Numbered from the stretch's first letter, positions 1-8,347 are shown. The stretch is DNA of 28,421 bases from M0027 sp021713415 (GCA_021713415.1 JAKJJQ010000039.1:1-28421); one strand, 5' to 3'. A program made the numbers and translations. The notes: generated by a model not told the origin, from the sequence alone.

Positions 1-132
1 ACCTATCTCTTCGCAGATTGCCTTTAAACGGCACTCTACTTTTGAGATCAGCAAGGCCTTCCTGTATTTCACAGGAAAAACTATGTGGTAATGAGTGCTA
101 TAGGCACAATGAAATGATCTTACTAGCGACAT
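1..132 (-). CDS. tnpA: IS200/IS605 transposase TnpA, N-terminal part (partial at window edge)
   Basis: Reading leftward from the ATG at 132-130, 44 codons stay open to the window edge. The translation contains HYHIVFPVKYRKALL, which matches the opening of the Y1 transposase fold of IS200/IS605 TnpA (family pattern YH-hydrophobic-V-x-x-x-KYRK). The HUH metal-binding motif and catalytic tyrosine would lie beyond the window, so activity cannot be judged. TnpA acts as a dimer that cuts and joins single-stranded DNA at hairpins in the element ends. Upstream in the mRNA, an AGAGG Shine-Dalgarno-like sequence lies in hairpin A, followed by a three-codon leader ORF (148-137, ATG to TAA) ending 4 nt before this start. 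This arrangement could keep transposase expression low. Confidence 0.75.
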   Translation of the reverse strand, partial: MSLVRSFHCAYSTHYHIVFPVKYRKALLISKVECRLKAICEEIG

Positions 133-209
133 TTTTTTAGTTTAACATGAAAACCTCTTCGGTTTTCAAACTTTCCCGTTTAATGTACCGCGTGGCAAGC
201 CACGGGGTA
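1..209 (-). mobile_element. IS200/IS605-family element, left-end portion (cut by window edge)
   Basis: The segment holds the 5' part of a Y1-type transposase gene reading leftward, followed on its upstream side by two hairpins, as expected for the left end of an IS200/IS605 element. Hairpin A (149-167) has a perfect 7-bp stem and a 5-nt loop. Hairpin B (186-209) has an 11-bp stem with one mismatch (190:205) and a 2-nt loop. Elements of this family have subterminal hairpins instead of inverted terminal repeats. The exact outer end cannot be fixed; it probably lies shortly beyond 209. The rest of the element is outside the window. Confidence 0.6.
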
Positions 210-262
210 ATTGCTCAAATATATATTTTCCATCTAATAAGCTATCTACAGCTCGCGTTGAT

Positions 263-661
263 ATGATTAATCATAATAATGCTCAAATATGGCTATCTAA
301 AAACTTAGAAAGATTTAAATCAATTACCAAAAGCTATTTCAAAGGTGCTGACTTAGTTGTTTTTTCTCCTAATTTAAGTCGTGAAACTGATATAAATACA
401 TGCAAAGATATGCATATACCATATTTAATACTTTCTAAAAATGATGTTCAATCTAATAATGTGCTAAATTTGATTGAAAATTATCCTTTTCAGCCTAAGG
501 TTAAGCTGAAGAAAGAAATAACCATAACTAGCGAAGTTATACAAAATAACCCTCCTTACCCTGGAGATGGCCCAGACTTATACTCCCCTTTCTATGAAAA
601 TGATTTAAATAAAAGCAGTCAACCAGATGATCTGAGATCTAAACAGTCACTAGATAAGTAA
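263..661 (+). pseudogene. Truncated, degenerate Rab/Ras-like small GTPase remnant
   Basis: Residues 8-30 of the frame (from QIWLSKNLERF through KSYFKGAD) align by eye with the switch II region of Rab GTPases (QIWDTAGQERF, then SITxSYYRGAD). The DTAGQ core is replaced by LSKNL, so the G3 aspartate and glycine and the catalytic glutamine are lost. SKND at 58-61 sits where NKxD (G4) is expected and keeps only K and D. The stretch between them is shorter than in a true Rab. The frame is open upstream to 146, and residues such as STARVDM (in-frame translation just before 263) resemble the switch I tail, but the P-loop half is missing and IS-end sequence takes its place. The ATG at 263 has no Shine-Dalgarno. 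There is no C-terminal prenylation cysteine. Rab-like proteins are known in Legionella genomes. Homology is by eye only; it could be an unrelated hypothetical gene. Confidence 0.45.
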
Positions 662-690
662 TTAACCTCTATACTCTCTAATAAGAATTA

Positions 691-1422
691 TTATTTCTTA
701 ATTTCAATTGAATTGACGCTATAATGATCACCAGAATTATCATTCTCATGCTCATTATAAAAAGGGTTTAATACTTTTATTTTTAGAGGACCAGGGATAA
801 TAGCAGCTCCATTACTAAGCTCACACATAAGCTCATTTTTTATTTTTTCAAACTGTTTAATTTGTTTTTGACATAATTCTAAATCATCTTTTTGATTATA
901 AAAATTTTTAGATTCATACATTGATGAAATCGCTTTATCGATATTAGTCAAAGCACTCGTAGGTTGACATGATTTTATATGTTCATTCGGTAGTCTAAAA
1001 TAATCTGAAATATCAGAATAAGTCAATGATAAATTAAAGTGAACATCTCCTATTTCTTTCATATTTAAGAATTGATCTAATTGTTTAATATCTAAAACTT
1101 GATGATATAATTCAATACCTTTTATTAACGAGGTTAAATCTTTTTTTGATTTATTTGCTTTAGCTATAATTTTTATAATTTCATCTCTGATCATTTGTTT
1201 TCCTTCGTGATAAATATCTTCTAAATCATCTTTTGTTATATAAGTCCCTTCTATAAACGGCTTGATAAATAAATCATGAATCTTACTATTGAGTAAATCA
1301 CACTCACTTTGATGATTAATAAATAATTTTTTAATAACTTGATAAAATCTCTCGTATTCCAATAAAGCAGCATTAAGAATAAAAAGTCCATCATAATACT
1401 TGAGCTTCTCAACATTATTCAA
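691..1422 (-). CDS. Unknown helical protein (probably the larger part of a gene split by a stop)
   Basis: I do not recognise this 243-residue protein. It looks almost entirely alpha-helical and is rich in Lys, Glu, Leu and Ile, with no signal peptide or membrane segment. The tail of about 35 residues is polar and low in hydrophobics. The only start near this position is a TTG at 1422 with no good Shine-Dalgarno, but the frame stays open to a TAA at 1459-1461. Upstream of that TAA the same frame continues to an ATG at 1545, so the original product was probably about 40 residues longer at its N-terminus. It lies downstream of and co-directional with another unknown gene (1564-2109). A secreted effector is possible given the surroundings, but nothing in the sequence shows this. 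Confidence 0.55.
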   Translation of the reverse strand: MNNVEKLKYYDGLFILNAALLEYERFYQVIKKLFINHQSECDLLNSKIHDLFIKPFIEGTYITKDDLEDIYHEGKQMIRDEIIKIIAKANKSKKDLTSLIKGIELYHQVLDIKQLDQFLNMKEIGDVHFNLSLTYSDISDYFRLPNEHIKSCQPTSALTNIDKAISSMYESKNFYNQKDDLELCQKQIKQFEKIKNELMCELSNGAAIIPGPLKIKVLNPFYNEHENDNSGDHYSVNSIEIKK

Positions 1423-1458
1423 ATCAACAATTTTATCAATCCTTAACCATTTAGATAA

Positions 1459-1545
1459 TTAACTCACTAAAGGGTTAATTTGCTCTAATTTATATAATTG
1501 TTTTTTTAGAATAGTTTTTTGAGCTAACAACTGCTTATTAAGCAT
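1459..1545 (-). pseudogene. Detached N-terminal segment in frame with the downstream unknown gene
   Basis: An ATG at 1545-1543 opens 28 codons (Lys/Leu/Gln-rich, amphipathic-helix-like) ending at TAA 1461-1459. This stop is in the same frame as the following 243-residue gene, and no other stop lies between them. The ATG is 18 nt after the stop codon of the upstream gene (1564), a normal operon spacing, although no clear Shine-Dalgarno is present. The simplest reading is one gene of about 284 codons interrupted by a nonsense mutation. The alternative is an unrelated chance ORF. Confidence 0.35.
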
Positions 1546-1563
1546 GTATCTGACATTTATTAA

Positions 1564-2109
1564 CTATTTTTTTAAGCTGCTAAAATCCTGAAGTTCATAT
1601 CTCCCATCATTTTTATATTTTCGATAAAACATAATAAGTTCTTTTTGAGGATCTTTCTTTGTTTCATTAGAATCTTGGGTTTTTATTTTCTTACGTAATA
1701 CAGTATAAAATTCATCTACAACAAATCTTGGGACTCTACTCATAAGGCAACCACTATTACTAGATATATTACAAACTAACTCTATATTAGAATCCATAGC
1801 CTTATTAAGTAAACTTGAAATTTTTTCAGCTAACCATCCATTAGTATTATCTAACGAACCTAGTGTTTCAACTAAAAATACGGTGGGATAAATACCATTT
1901 TTAGATAACTTTTCATTTTTAATATCATCATTAAACACTGAATACTCATTTAAGTTTGACAACTTTTCTGCTATTTTTTGATTACTATGAAATTCAGTTT
2001 TTTCAGGATATTTTTCTAAATATCTTTTGCCTAGATCTTGCACTACTTTAGGAGTTAATGTCTTTAAACTTCCTTTTTCTACTTGCTTAAGTATTTCACC
2101 AAATTTCAT
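1564..2109 (-). CDS. Hypothetical protein, 181 aa
   Basis: I do not recognise the family. The protein is soluble-looking, with a Lys/Glu-rich N-terminal helical part (about 1-75), a short hydrophobic strand (PTVFLVETLG, about 86-95), and a Lys/Asp-rich C-terminal tail. No signal peptide or transmembrane helix is visible. The start is well supported: GAGG at 2118-2121 lies 8 nt before the ATG at 2109. It lies 94 nt downstream of a truncated integrase on the same strand and just upstream of a disrupted unknown gene. It therefore looks like cargo of a decayed integrative element, though no motif gives a function. Confidence 0.6.
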   Translation of the reverse strand: MKFGEILKQVEKGSLKTLTPKVVQDLGKRYLEKYPEKTEFHSNQKIAEKLSNLNEYSVFNDDIKNEKLSKNGIYPTVFLVETLGSLDNTNGWLAEKISSLLNKAMDSNIELVCNISSNSGCLMSRVPRFVVDEFYTVLRKKIKTQDSNETKKDPQKELIMFYRKYKNDGRYELQDFSSLKK

Positions 2110-2203
2110 TTAATTAACCTCATATATTATTAAAATTCAAACTAATATAAGAAAAAATCAACGAGGCAGAAAGCGTATAAATACTTAAACAAAGATGATA
2201 TTA

Positions 2204-3274
2204 CTAATCATACCTTAACCACTTAGGCTTTGCAGTTTTAAAGAACTCTGCCTTTTGGTTTTCTCTTTTTTTAGCATAATAGTTTGCAGCAACATCAAAT
2301 ATATCTTGAATGATTCTTCGAATATGCACTGAACTTTCTATTGCACCATAGCCCTTTAATTTAGAAACCAGTGGAATATCAGATTCGTCATCAACAGGTA
2401 ATGGACTTAAGGCTAAATATCTTCTCCAACGAATAAGCGCTATTAAAGAGTTTTCATCAAACTCAACTTCTCTTTTTTTATTAGTCCTTAAATACCATTT
2501 ATTATTTTTTTGAATAATATCCGCCATAGTTGGCGTAAAACTACCTTTTATAACTAATTCTGACGGCTTAATACGCATATTAATAATTAAGTTAACTATA
2601 AAATATGAACGTTCATGTAGTGATATATTTTTCTCTGACATATAATTAGCAATAAACAAAGTATCAGCTAGCTGCTCTTTAGTAAATTTAATCTTAGTCG
2701 TGACAGTTTCTATTTTAGAACAAATCTTCTGACGCAATAATATAATAGGATTATGTGAGGCATAGTTTACTTTTAAAAGATAATTAAAAAATGTGCTTAA
2801 AATCATAATCATTTCTTTTAGAGAATTTTTTGCTATATTAAAAGATCTACTACTAGGGGCAGTCTCTTTACTCGATGATAAAATACCCCCATTAATGCCT
2901 AAAAAAGGACGCCAGTTTGGATTTGGAATTCTTGTATGATCTTCACTATTAATAAACTTGCTTAATTTTCGCTCACTTCTCCAGCTTTGAGGTGGAGACT
3001 GACAAAACTCAAGATATTTATTGATATCCTCTATCGTAAGTAATGGTAGTGATTTTTTTGCAACCAGCCAACACCAATGCAATAATCTTTCAACTTCTCG
3101 TCTGTAAGAGTTAAATGTACCTTCAAATCTGGCATTATTTTGTAAAAAAAGCTTTGCATATAAATAGTCATTTTCATTTTTTATGTTTAACTGATTATCA
3201 TTAGTATTACTAAATATATATTTTTTTGTATCAAATAATGGAACAGGTATAACTTGTTCAATGGTCATAGTCAT
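2204..3274 (-). CDS. Tyrosine recombinase/phage-type integrase, C-terminally truncated, likely inactive
   Basis: The N-terminal half carries a SAM-like core-binding domain (about 35-175; GTFNSYRREVERLLHW at 52-67) typical of chromosomal and phage integrases. The catalytic domain begins at about 195. R234 in NMRIKPSEL matches catalytic Arg I, and residues 253-272 resemble the beta-hairpin that carries the catalytic Lys. The protein ends at PKWLRYD (350-356), exactly where active relatives have HWLRHT. The Box II histidine is Lys here, and the H/W box and nucleophilic tyrosine are absent. No continuation is seen in another frame downstream, so strand cleavage should be impossible. The start is supported by GGAG (3282-3285) 7 nt upstream of the ATG. 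It marks an old integration event next to the unknown genes below it. Confidence 0.7.
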   Translation of the reverse strand: MTMTIEQVIPVPLFDTKKYIFSNTNDNQLNIKNENDYLYAKLFLQNNARFEGTFNSYRREVERLLHWCWLVAKKSLPLLTIEDINKYLEFCQSPPQSWRSERKLSKFINSEDHTRIPNPNWRPFLGINGGILSSSKETAPSSRSFNIAKNSLKEMIMILSTFFNYLLKVNYASHNPIILLRQKICSKIETVTTKIKFTKEQLADTLFIANYMSEKNISLHERSYFIVNLIINMRIKPSELVIKGSFTPTMADIIQKNNKWYLRTNKKREVEFDENSLIALIRWRRYLALSPLPVDDESDIPLVSKLKGYGAIESSVHIRRIIQDIFDVAANYYAKKRENQKAEFFKTAKPKWLRYD

Positions 3275-3525
3275 TTTTAGTCTCCAAAATAAACTTAATT
3301 AATATCATTAAATAAAACACCAATTAATTTAATTAATGTTGACAAGTACATAAACCGCAAAAGTACGCAAAATAACCAATTACTGTATTGATTATTTTAT
3401 ATCTCATACCTATTTTCACGTAGTTCTACGCTATTTTTCTTTTTAAACGAACTATAAAATCCATAAAAATTATAAAAGATATACTTTTGTGTAATTAAAA
3501 ATATATAAGATATGGGAAAATAATA

Positions 3526-5241
3526 ATGAAAAAACATAAATCTATTTCTACTCTAATAAATATGATGGTAGTTAGCCTATTTTTAAGTGGTTGTTTCCAT
3601 AGCTCTACAGATGATGACTCATCAACTCCAACCGAAGAAAAATATAAAGCTTCAATCGACTCAGTAGAGCTAAACTCAAGAAATACGGATAATATGGGAA
3701 AAATTGAAGTTAGTTTATCATCCTTAACAAATCTAGCTTTAGCAAGTGATAGACAAACATTTGAAATTCACTTATCTGATACGGGCGGCTATCAATTTAG
3801 CCCTTCAAGCTGCAAGATTTCCTTATTACACCCATGTAGCTTTACTATAGATGGTAAAAATAATGAAAATTCTGATCACACTGTATCAATTCTAACGAAA
3901 GAATCTGATATCGTGACAGACACACCTATCCTATTACACGCACTTCCAAACGAAGCATTTCCAGTAGCTATCACACCTGAATATATATTAATGCAGTCAA
4001 GTAATATACTTTATCTTGCTGATTATAATCTTACCTCAGAAGATACCATTATCAATAAAATTAATATGCCAAATGATGCAACTAAAATAAGCCATATTTA
4101 TACTAGTAAAGCTGGGAATACAATTATTACTTATGAAAATACTGCAAAGTTAATATTAGTTAATAAAAATGGCGATTTTAAAATAATTAACTCACCTGAA
4201 AAAACTGATGAAGTAGCTAACGTTTATATGAGTGAAAATGCTAGAGCAATCATTCAATATAATAATCTTTCAACAGTTAAATTAGTTGATCAAAAGGATA
4301 ATTCAGCTGATATTAAAGCGCCTAATAAAACTGCCAAAATTAAAGAAATTACTTATACTCAAAATGGTCAGTTTGTAATTTCATATACAAACACGCCTAA
4401 TGCAACCTTAATCAAAGCAACGAATGAAATTAATACAATCACACCACCAGAGAATAGCCACTATCTATCTGATTTATTAAATTCAGCCAATCGCAATCAA
4501 ATAGCAATAGTATATGATAGCAATCTAATCCAACTCATAAAATCAGATGGTTCTTTATTAACAATAAACTTAAATGAGATTAATGATGCTATTGGTAGTA
4601 AAGATTATAAAATAGATAAATTTTATTTAAAATCTATTTTTATTTCTAAAAATAATAACATAAACATTCAATATAAAACCAATTTAGGTGAAGATATACT
4701 TAATAACTTTATTATCTATACAGCTGATAAAGAAATTATTAATCCATGCTTTAGCCAATGTAGTTTTGAGCATATTATTTACTCAGAAAATAAAATAGTT
4801 ATCATTTATGGGACTCAAATCATAACAATTGATAATGAAGGTAATAGACAACCCTATAAGTATCCTAAAGGGTTTTATTCATTTGACTTTCTTTCTGCTA
4901 TAGTTACTGATAATGGGTCTGTATTAATACAGTTTAAAAATACCAATGACACATTATTATTAAAAAATGATGGTTCTAAAACGATTATTAACCCTATAAT
5001 AAATCATAATATACTAAATATTTATACAACTGGAAATAGTAACTTTATTATTACCTATGAAAGTACGCCAATTAGTCAAATGCTTGATAAGGACTATAAG
5101 TCAACGACTCTACCAAGCCCTGATAATGCAAAAAGCATCACTAATATAATTTCAGACTCAGATGGTGATTTTGCGATTGCTTATAGTGGAACTGAGGTTG
5201 ATTATGTAGTCAATAAAAATAAGCGCATTATACAGCTATGA
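3526..5241 (+). CDS. Lipoprotein with beta-propeller-like repeats, unknown function
   Basis: Residues 1-23 form a lipoprotein signal peptide (basic MKKHK, a hydrophobic core, lipobox LSGC with Cys23). The residue after Cys is Phe, not Asp, which favours outer-membrane sorting by the Lol +2 rule. After a Ser/Thr/Asp-rich linker comes a beta-rich domain (about 40-135) with a cysteine pair (SCKISLLHPCSF). From about 155 to the end, segments of roughly 40-45 residues recur: a run like GNTIITYENT, then a strand, then an Asn/Asp-Gly turn and a Pro-containing link. This suggests a divergent beta-propeller. No known family is recognised. The stop overlaps the next gene as ATGA, so the two are probably translated together. 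A binding or sensing role at the cell surface is inference only. Confidence 0.6.
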   Translation: MKKHKSISTLINMMVVSLFLSGCFHSSTDDDSSTPTEEKYKASIDSVELNSRNTDNMGKIEVSLSSLTNLALASDRQTFEIHLSDTGGYQFSPSSCKISLLHPCSFTIDGKNNENSDHTVSILTKESDIVTDTPILLHALPNEAFPVAITPEYILMQSSNILYLADYNLTSEDTIINKINMPNDATKISHIYTSKAGNTIITYENTAKLILVNKNGDFKIINSPEKTDEVANVYMSENARAIIQYNNLSTVKLVDQKDNSADIKAPNKTAKIKEITYTQNGQFVISYTNTPNATLIKATNEINTITPPENSHYLSDLLNSANRNQIAIVYDSNLIQLIKSDGSLLTINLNEINDAIGSKDYKIDKFYLKSIFISKNNNINIQYKTNLGEDILNNFIIYTADKEIINPCFSQCSFEHIIYSENKIVIIYGTQIITIDNEGNRQPYKYPKGFYSFDFLSAIVTDNGSVLIQFKNTNDTLLLKNDGSKTIINPIINHNILNIYTTGNSNFIITYESTPISQMLDKDYKSTTLPSPDNAKSITNIISDSDGDFAIAYSGTEVDYVVNKNKRIIQL

Positions 5242-6095
5242 ATATGCTAAATAACATAACTAAATTTGAATATCACTCTCTTAAAGATATCCACTATGAC
5301 TTTTGGAAAAAACATTATCTATCATTGAGAAAAATTGTTAATCAATTAGATATTCCTTTTGCAGTAGAAGGCCTTACCTATACCAAAGTATTTAAATCAG
5401 GACTTGGTATTAATATACCACTTAAAACTTGTGATGAGTTTAAAACTTGGGCAGCATCCAATAATGCAAAGATTTCTAGCTTTGATGAAATTTTATATCG
5501 ACCTGCTATCATTAACTTGAATGACTTAGCACAATTATCTTGTGAAAATGCTTATCATCTAGATATTATTACTCAAGACAGACTTAGGTTATTACCTATT
5601 CATTATATCTATAATTTAGATAACTCAATTAGTAACCTTTGTTTTTTTGTTAAAACGCCATTATATACTAACTCATTATCAAAGCTTCAATGGCTAGATA
5701 TGTCTCAAATGATTAATAAAATTGAAAAATTAATTCAAATTAATCATCCAAAACTTATAACTGACTTTACTGTTAAACCAATTGCAAATACACATATAAA
5801 TCTGTGTTCCTCAATCCCGTTATATTTTCAAAGTTTAAATAAATCTGAAATACTTTGTATTATTGCTATTTATCATGGCAATTTTGAAGTGAAAGATATT
5901 GCATCAATCCTATGTCGCTCAGTCAGAACTGTTCAAACATTAGTCCAGTCATTAGTTAAAAAATTTGGCTTTAAAAACCGTTATGAGCTATATGCTGAAA
6001 TATATAATAATGCACAATATATCAAATACTTTTATCAGCGTGAATTAGATTTGAAACTACCTAAGTCTATAATGGCTGCTCCATCTTTAGTCTAG
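5238..6095 (+). CDS. LuxR-type helix-turn-helix transcriptional regulator
   Basis: The C-terminal part (about 200-255) has the GerE/LuxR HTH pattern: a start like LNKSEILCI in place of LTxREREVL, then VKDIASILCRSVRTVQTLVQ for the two DNA-contacting helices, then KKFGFKNRYEL in place of the usual KLGxxNRxEL. The N-terminal 190 residues are an unassigned alpha/beta region that could be a divergent ligand-binding domain; no receiver aspartate region or clear autoinducer-binding signature is visible. The start codon overlaps the stop of the upstream lipoprotein gene (ATGA), so the pair is translationally coupled. The 3' end overlaps the convergent CoA-ligase gene by 29 bp. Targets are unknown; a link to the lipoprotein or the neighbouring catabolic island is possible. 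Confidence 0.7.
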   Translation: MNMLNNITKFEYHSLKDIHYDFWKKHYLSLRKIVNQLDIPFAVEGLTYTKVFKSGLGINIPLKTCDEFKTWAASNNAKISSFDEILYRPAIINLNDLAQLSCENAYHLDIITQDRLRLLPIHYIYNLDNSISNLCFFVKTPLYTNSLSKLQWLDMSQMINKIEKLIQINHPKLITDFTVKPIANTHINLCSSIPLYFQSLNKSEILCIIAIYHGNFEVKDIASILCRSVRTVQTLVQSLVKKFGFKNRYELYAEIYNNAQYIKYFYQRELDLKLPKSIMAAPSLV

Positions 6096-8136
6096 CGCTA
6101 TCTTTAACATACCCATCCCTTAACACACGTCGCATTACTTTATTAGAGGCTGTTCTTGGTAGTTTATCTACAATTACAATATCAGATAATTTAAATAAAG
6201 GATTTAAATGCTGGTTAATTAATTGCTGCATCTTATATTTCAAATTATTTTCATTTTCCTCTTTTGATAAAACAACAAAAATCACAAGCTTTGAAGGACC
6301 TCCTTCTGTAGCATTAATGGCAATGGCTGCAGATTCATAAATTGCTTCTAATTTATTTACACAACGTTCAACTTCAGCAGAAGAAGTCTTTATTCCTCCT
6401 AAATTCATAGTGTCGTCTGCGCGCCCTTGTGCTCTATAAAAATAGCCTTCATCATTTTTTATTCTTTTAATTTCATCGCCATGACGTCTTAGTTGTTTTC
6501 CATTAATATTAGGCATATCTTTATAATAAACCGCATTATGATCTTTATTTAATAAATCTAAAGATAAACCAAAAGATGGCCCAATTAATGCCACTTCTCC
6601 TTCCCCCTCACCCTCTATTACTTGAGCCTTATCACCTAATAAGCATAAATCCAATCCAAATGTAGGTGTTGTAAATGTTGATGGGATTAATGGCTCAACG
6701 GTCGTTGTTGTAATATAAGCACCCCCTATTTCAGTGCCACCACAGTACTCAATCACAGGTGCATAATTAGCTTTAGATGATAAATACAACATATCGTCAA
6801 AATTTGAACATTCACCAGTAGAGCCAAATGCTTGTATTCGCCCCCAGTTAATCATTGAATCCAAAATAGCTTTTGACCTTAAAGCACTAACAATACTTGG
6901 TACAATACCCAATTTAGTTACTTTTGCATTTTCAATAAATTGTGCAAAAACGTCAGTAGTTGGTGCAGCATAATAAAGTGCTAACGTTGCACCATGCAAT
7001 AAGGCTGTTAAGCTAACCCATGGCCCCATCATCCAGCCTAAATTTGTCGGCCATGCCCATATATCCTCACTATTTGTATCAAAGTGTAATAAGCTATCTG
7101 AATAAACTTTCACTGCTGTTGAATGACTCCAAGGAATTGCTTTTGGTTGTCCTGTTGTACCAGATGAAAATAGTACATTAATTTCATCATCTGCTTGGCA
7201 TGAAACAGATTCAAATACATCTAAAGCATTATCAATCAATTGATCAAAGCTTATATCCTGATCTCGCATTTCTATATCTGAATTGGAAGATTTTATAACA
7301 AATATTTTTTCTGGATTTGCTTGTTTTACCTTATCATATAGTGGAATTTTTTTATTATTTCTTATGATATAATCTTCTGTAAAAATTGCTTTTGCACTAG
7401 TAATATCTAAACGTACTTTAATTTCATCGCTGGCAAAACTATCAGCAATTGAAACAACACTTAAACCCGCTTTAATGATTGCAAGATAAATCGCAACAGC
7501 TTCAACTGTCATTGTCATATCAATAGCAATACGATCACCCTTTTTAAAGCCTTGATTAAGTAAGCCATTGGCTATTTTATTAACTAATAATAATAGTTGG
7601 CCATAAGTTACATGATGGCAAATACCATCTTCAGCTGCATAAATAATCGCAACTTTATTTTTATCATGCTTTAAGCAATTATCAACAATATTAAACTCTG
7701 CACCAACCAACCATTTAGGATTAATCGGATCACTAATATCCATTAAAGAAGCATAAGTTTTTTTATAGTGAATACCCATCTGCTCAATAATTTTTTGCCA
7801 AAATTGAAGCTTATTCTCAATGCTATATCGATGAAAGTCACTTACAGAATCAATATCTAATGATCGCATCCATAACGCCAGATAGGAATTTGCAATTGTT
7901 TCATTATTAGGTATATAGGCATAGGCACTAATCTTATTTTGATAAATCAAATCAAATAGTTTTTTTTGCAAATCAAAAGGTATTTTAGACTCTTTGATTA
8001 TGGATAAAATTTGTATCCACTTCTGTTGCGATGCGACAGTAGATTGTAATATAGATTTAAGCTTATTTATCTGATTAATATTTAGATAATTAGATAAATA
8101 GTTTAATTGTTCAAACCTATGATTATCAAGCGCCAT
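6067..8136 (-). CDS. AMP-forming acyl-CoA ligase, probable acetoacetate (or related acid)-CoA ligase
   Basis: This is a 689-residue member of the ANL superfamily with all core motifs: SSGTTGQPK (324-332), YCGGTE (464-469), HGD (552-554), GRADDTMNLGG (571-581) and the C-terminal catalytic Lys666 in ASNKVMRR. The helical N-terminal extension (1-80), the GGTEIGG context and the PRTASNKVMRRVLR end remind me of plant AAE17/AAE18-type acyl-activating enzymes and of acetoacetyl-CoA synthetases. It would form an acyl-adenylate with ATP and then the CoA thioester. Divergent placement opposite the tyrosine operon suggests the substrate is acetoacetate released by fumarylacetoacetase; this is inference. 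AGGAG at 8143-8147, 6 nt from the ATG, supports the start. The tail overlaps the convergent regulator gene. Confidence 0.75.
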   Translation of the reverse strand: MALDNHRFEQLNYLSNYLNINQINKLKSILQSTVASQQKWIQILSIIKESKIPFDLQKKLFDLIYQNKISAYAYIPNNETIANSYLALWMRSLDIDSVSDFHRYSIENKLQFWQKIIEQMGIHYKKTYASLMDISDPINPKWLVGAEFNIVDNCLKHDKNKVAIIYAAEDGICHHVTYGQLLLLVNKIANGLLNQGFKKGDRIAIDMTMTVEAVAIYLAIIKAGLSVVSIADSFASDEIKVRLDITSAKAIFTEDYIIRNNKKIPLYDKVKQANPEKIFVIKSSNSDIEMRDQDISFDQLIDNALDVFESVSCQADDEINVLFSSGTTGQPKAIPWSHSTAVKVYSDSLLHFDTNSEDIWAWPTNLGWMMGPWVSLTALLHGATLALYYAAPTTDVFAQFIENAKVTKLGIVPSIVSALRSKAILDSMINWGRIQAFGSTGECSNFDDMLYLSSKANYAPVIEYCGGTEIGGAYITTTTVEPLIPSTFTTPTFGLDLCLLGDKAQVIEGEGEGEVALIGPSFGLSLDLLNKDHNAVYYKDMPNINGKQLRRHGDEIKRIKNDEGYFYRAQGRADDTMNLGGIKTSSAEVERCVNKLEAIYESAAIAINATEGGPSKLVIFVVLSKEENENNLKYKMQQLINQHLNPLFKLSDIVIVDKLPRTASNKVMRRVLRDGYVKDSARLKMEQPL

Positions 8137-8317
8137 TTAATTCTCCTAAGCATATGAGATTCCCTGAAATTATTGCAATTAGTTTTAACTTAATTTTATC
8201 TATGCTGCAACTAATAAACGCTTATTTATGTTTAAATTAATTGATGCACCATTAAACAGTCAGCATAAAAAATATTAGACAAAACAACTGATTCTATTTA
8301 CTATCGTATTAACTCTT

Positions 8318-8347
8318 ATGACGCTAATAGTTAGTTTTTCTTATAAG
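8318..8347 (+). promoter_or_regulatory. Candidate sigma70-like promoter of the tyrosine operon
   Basis: ATGACG (8318-8323, 4/6 to TTGACA) and TATAAG (8342-8347, 5/6 to TATAAT) are separated by 18 nt, about 65 nt upstream of the first gene. They lie in the 276-bp divergent intergenic region shared with the CoA-ligase gene. An imperfect AT-rich palindrome near 8214-8228 could be an operator. In AT-rich DNA such matches arise by chance. Confidence 0.3.

Noticed and set aside
3339..3368. A perfect TTGACA at 3339-3344 upstream of the lipoprotein gene
   Set aside because: No acceptable -10 box lies 16-18 nt downstream, so I do not call a promoter here.
3419..3430. Short CGTAG/CTACG palindrome in the gap before the lipoprotein gene
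   Set aside because: A 5-bp arm with a 2-nt spacer and no T run is too weak for a terminator or an operator call.
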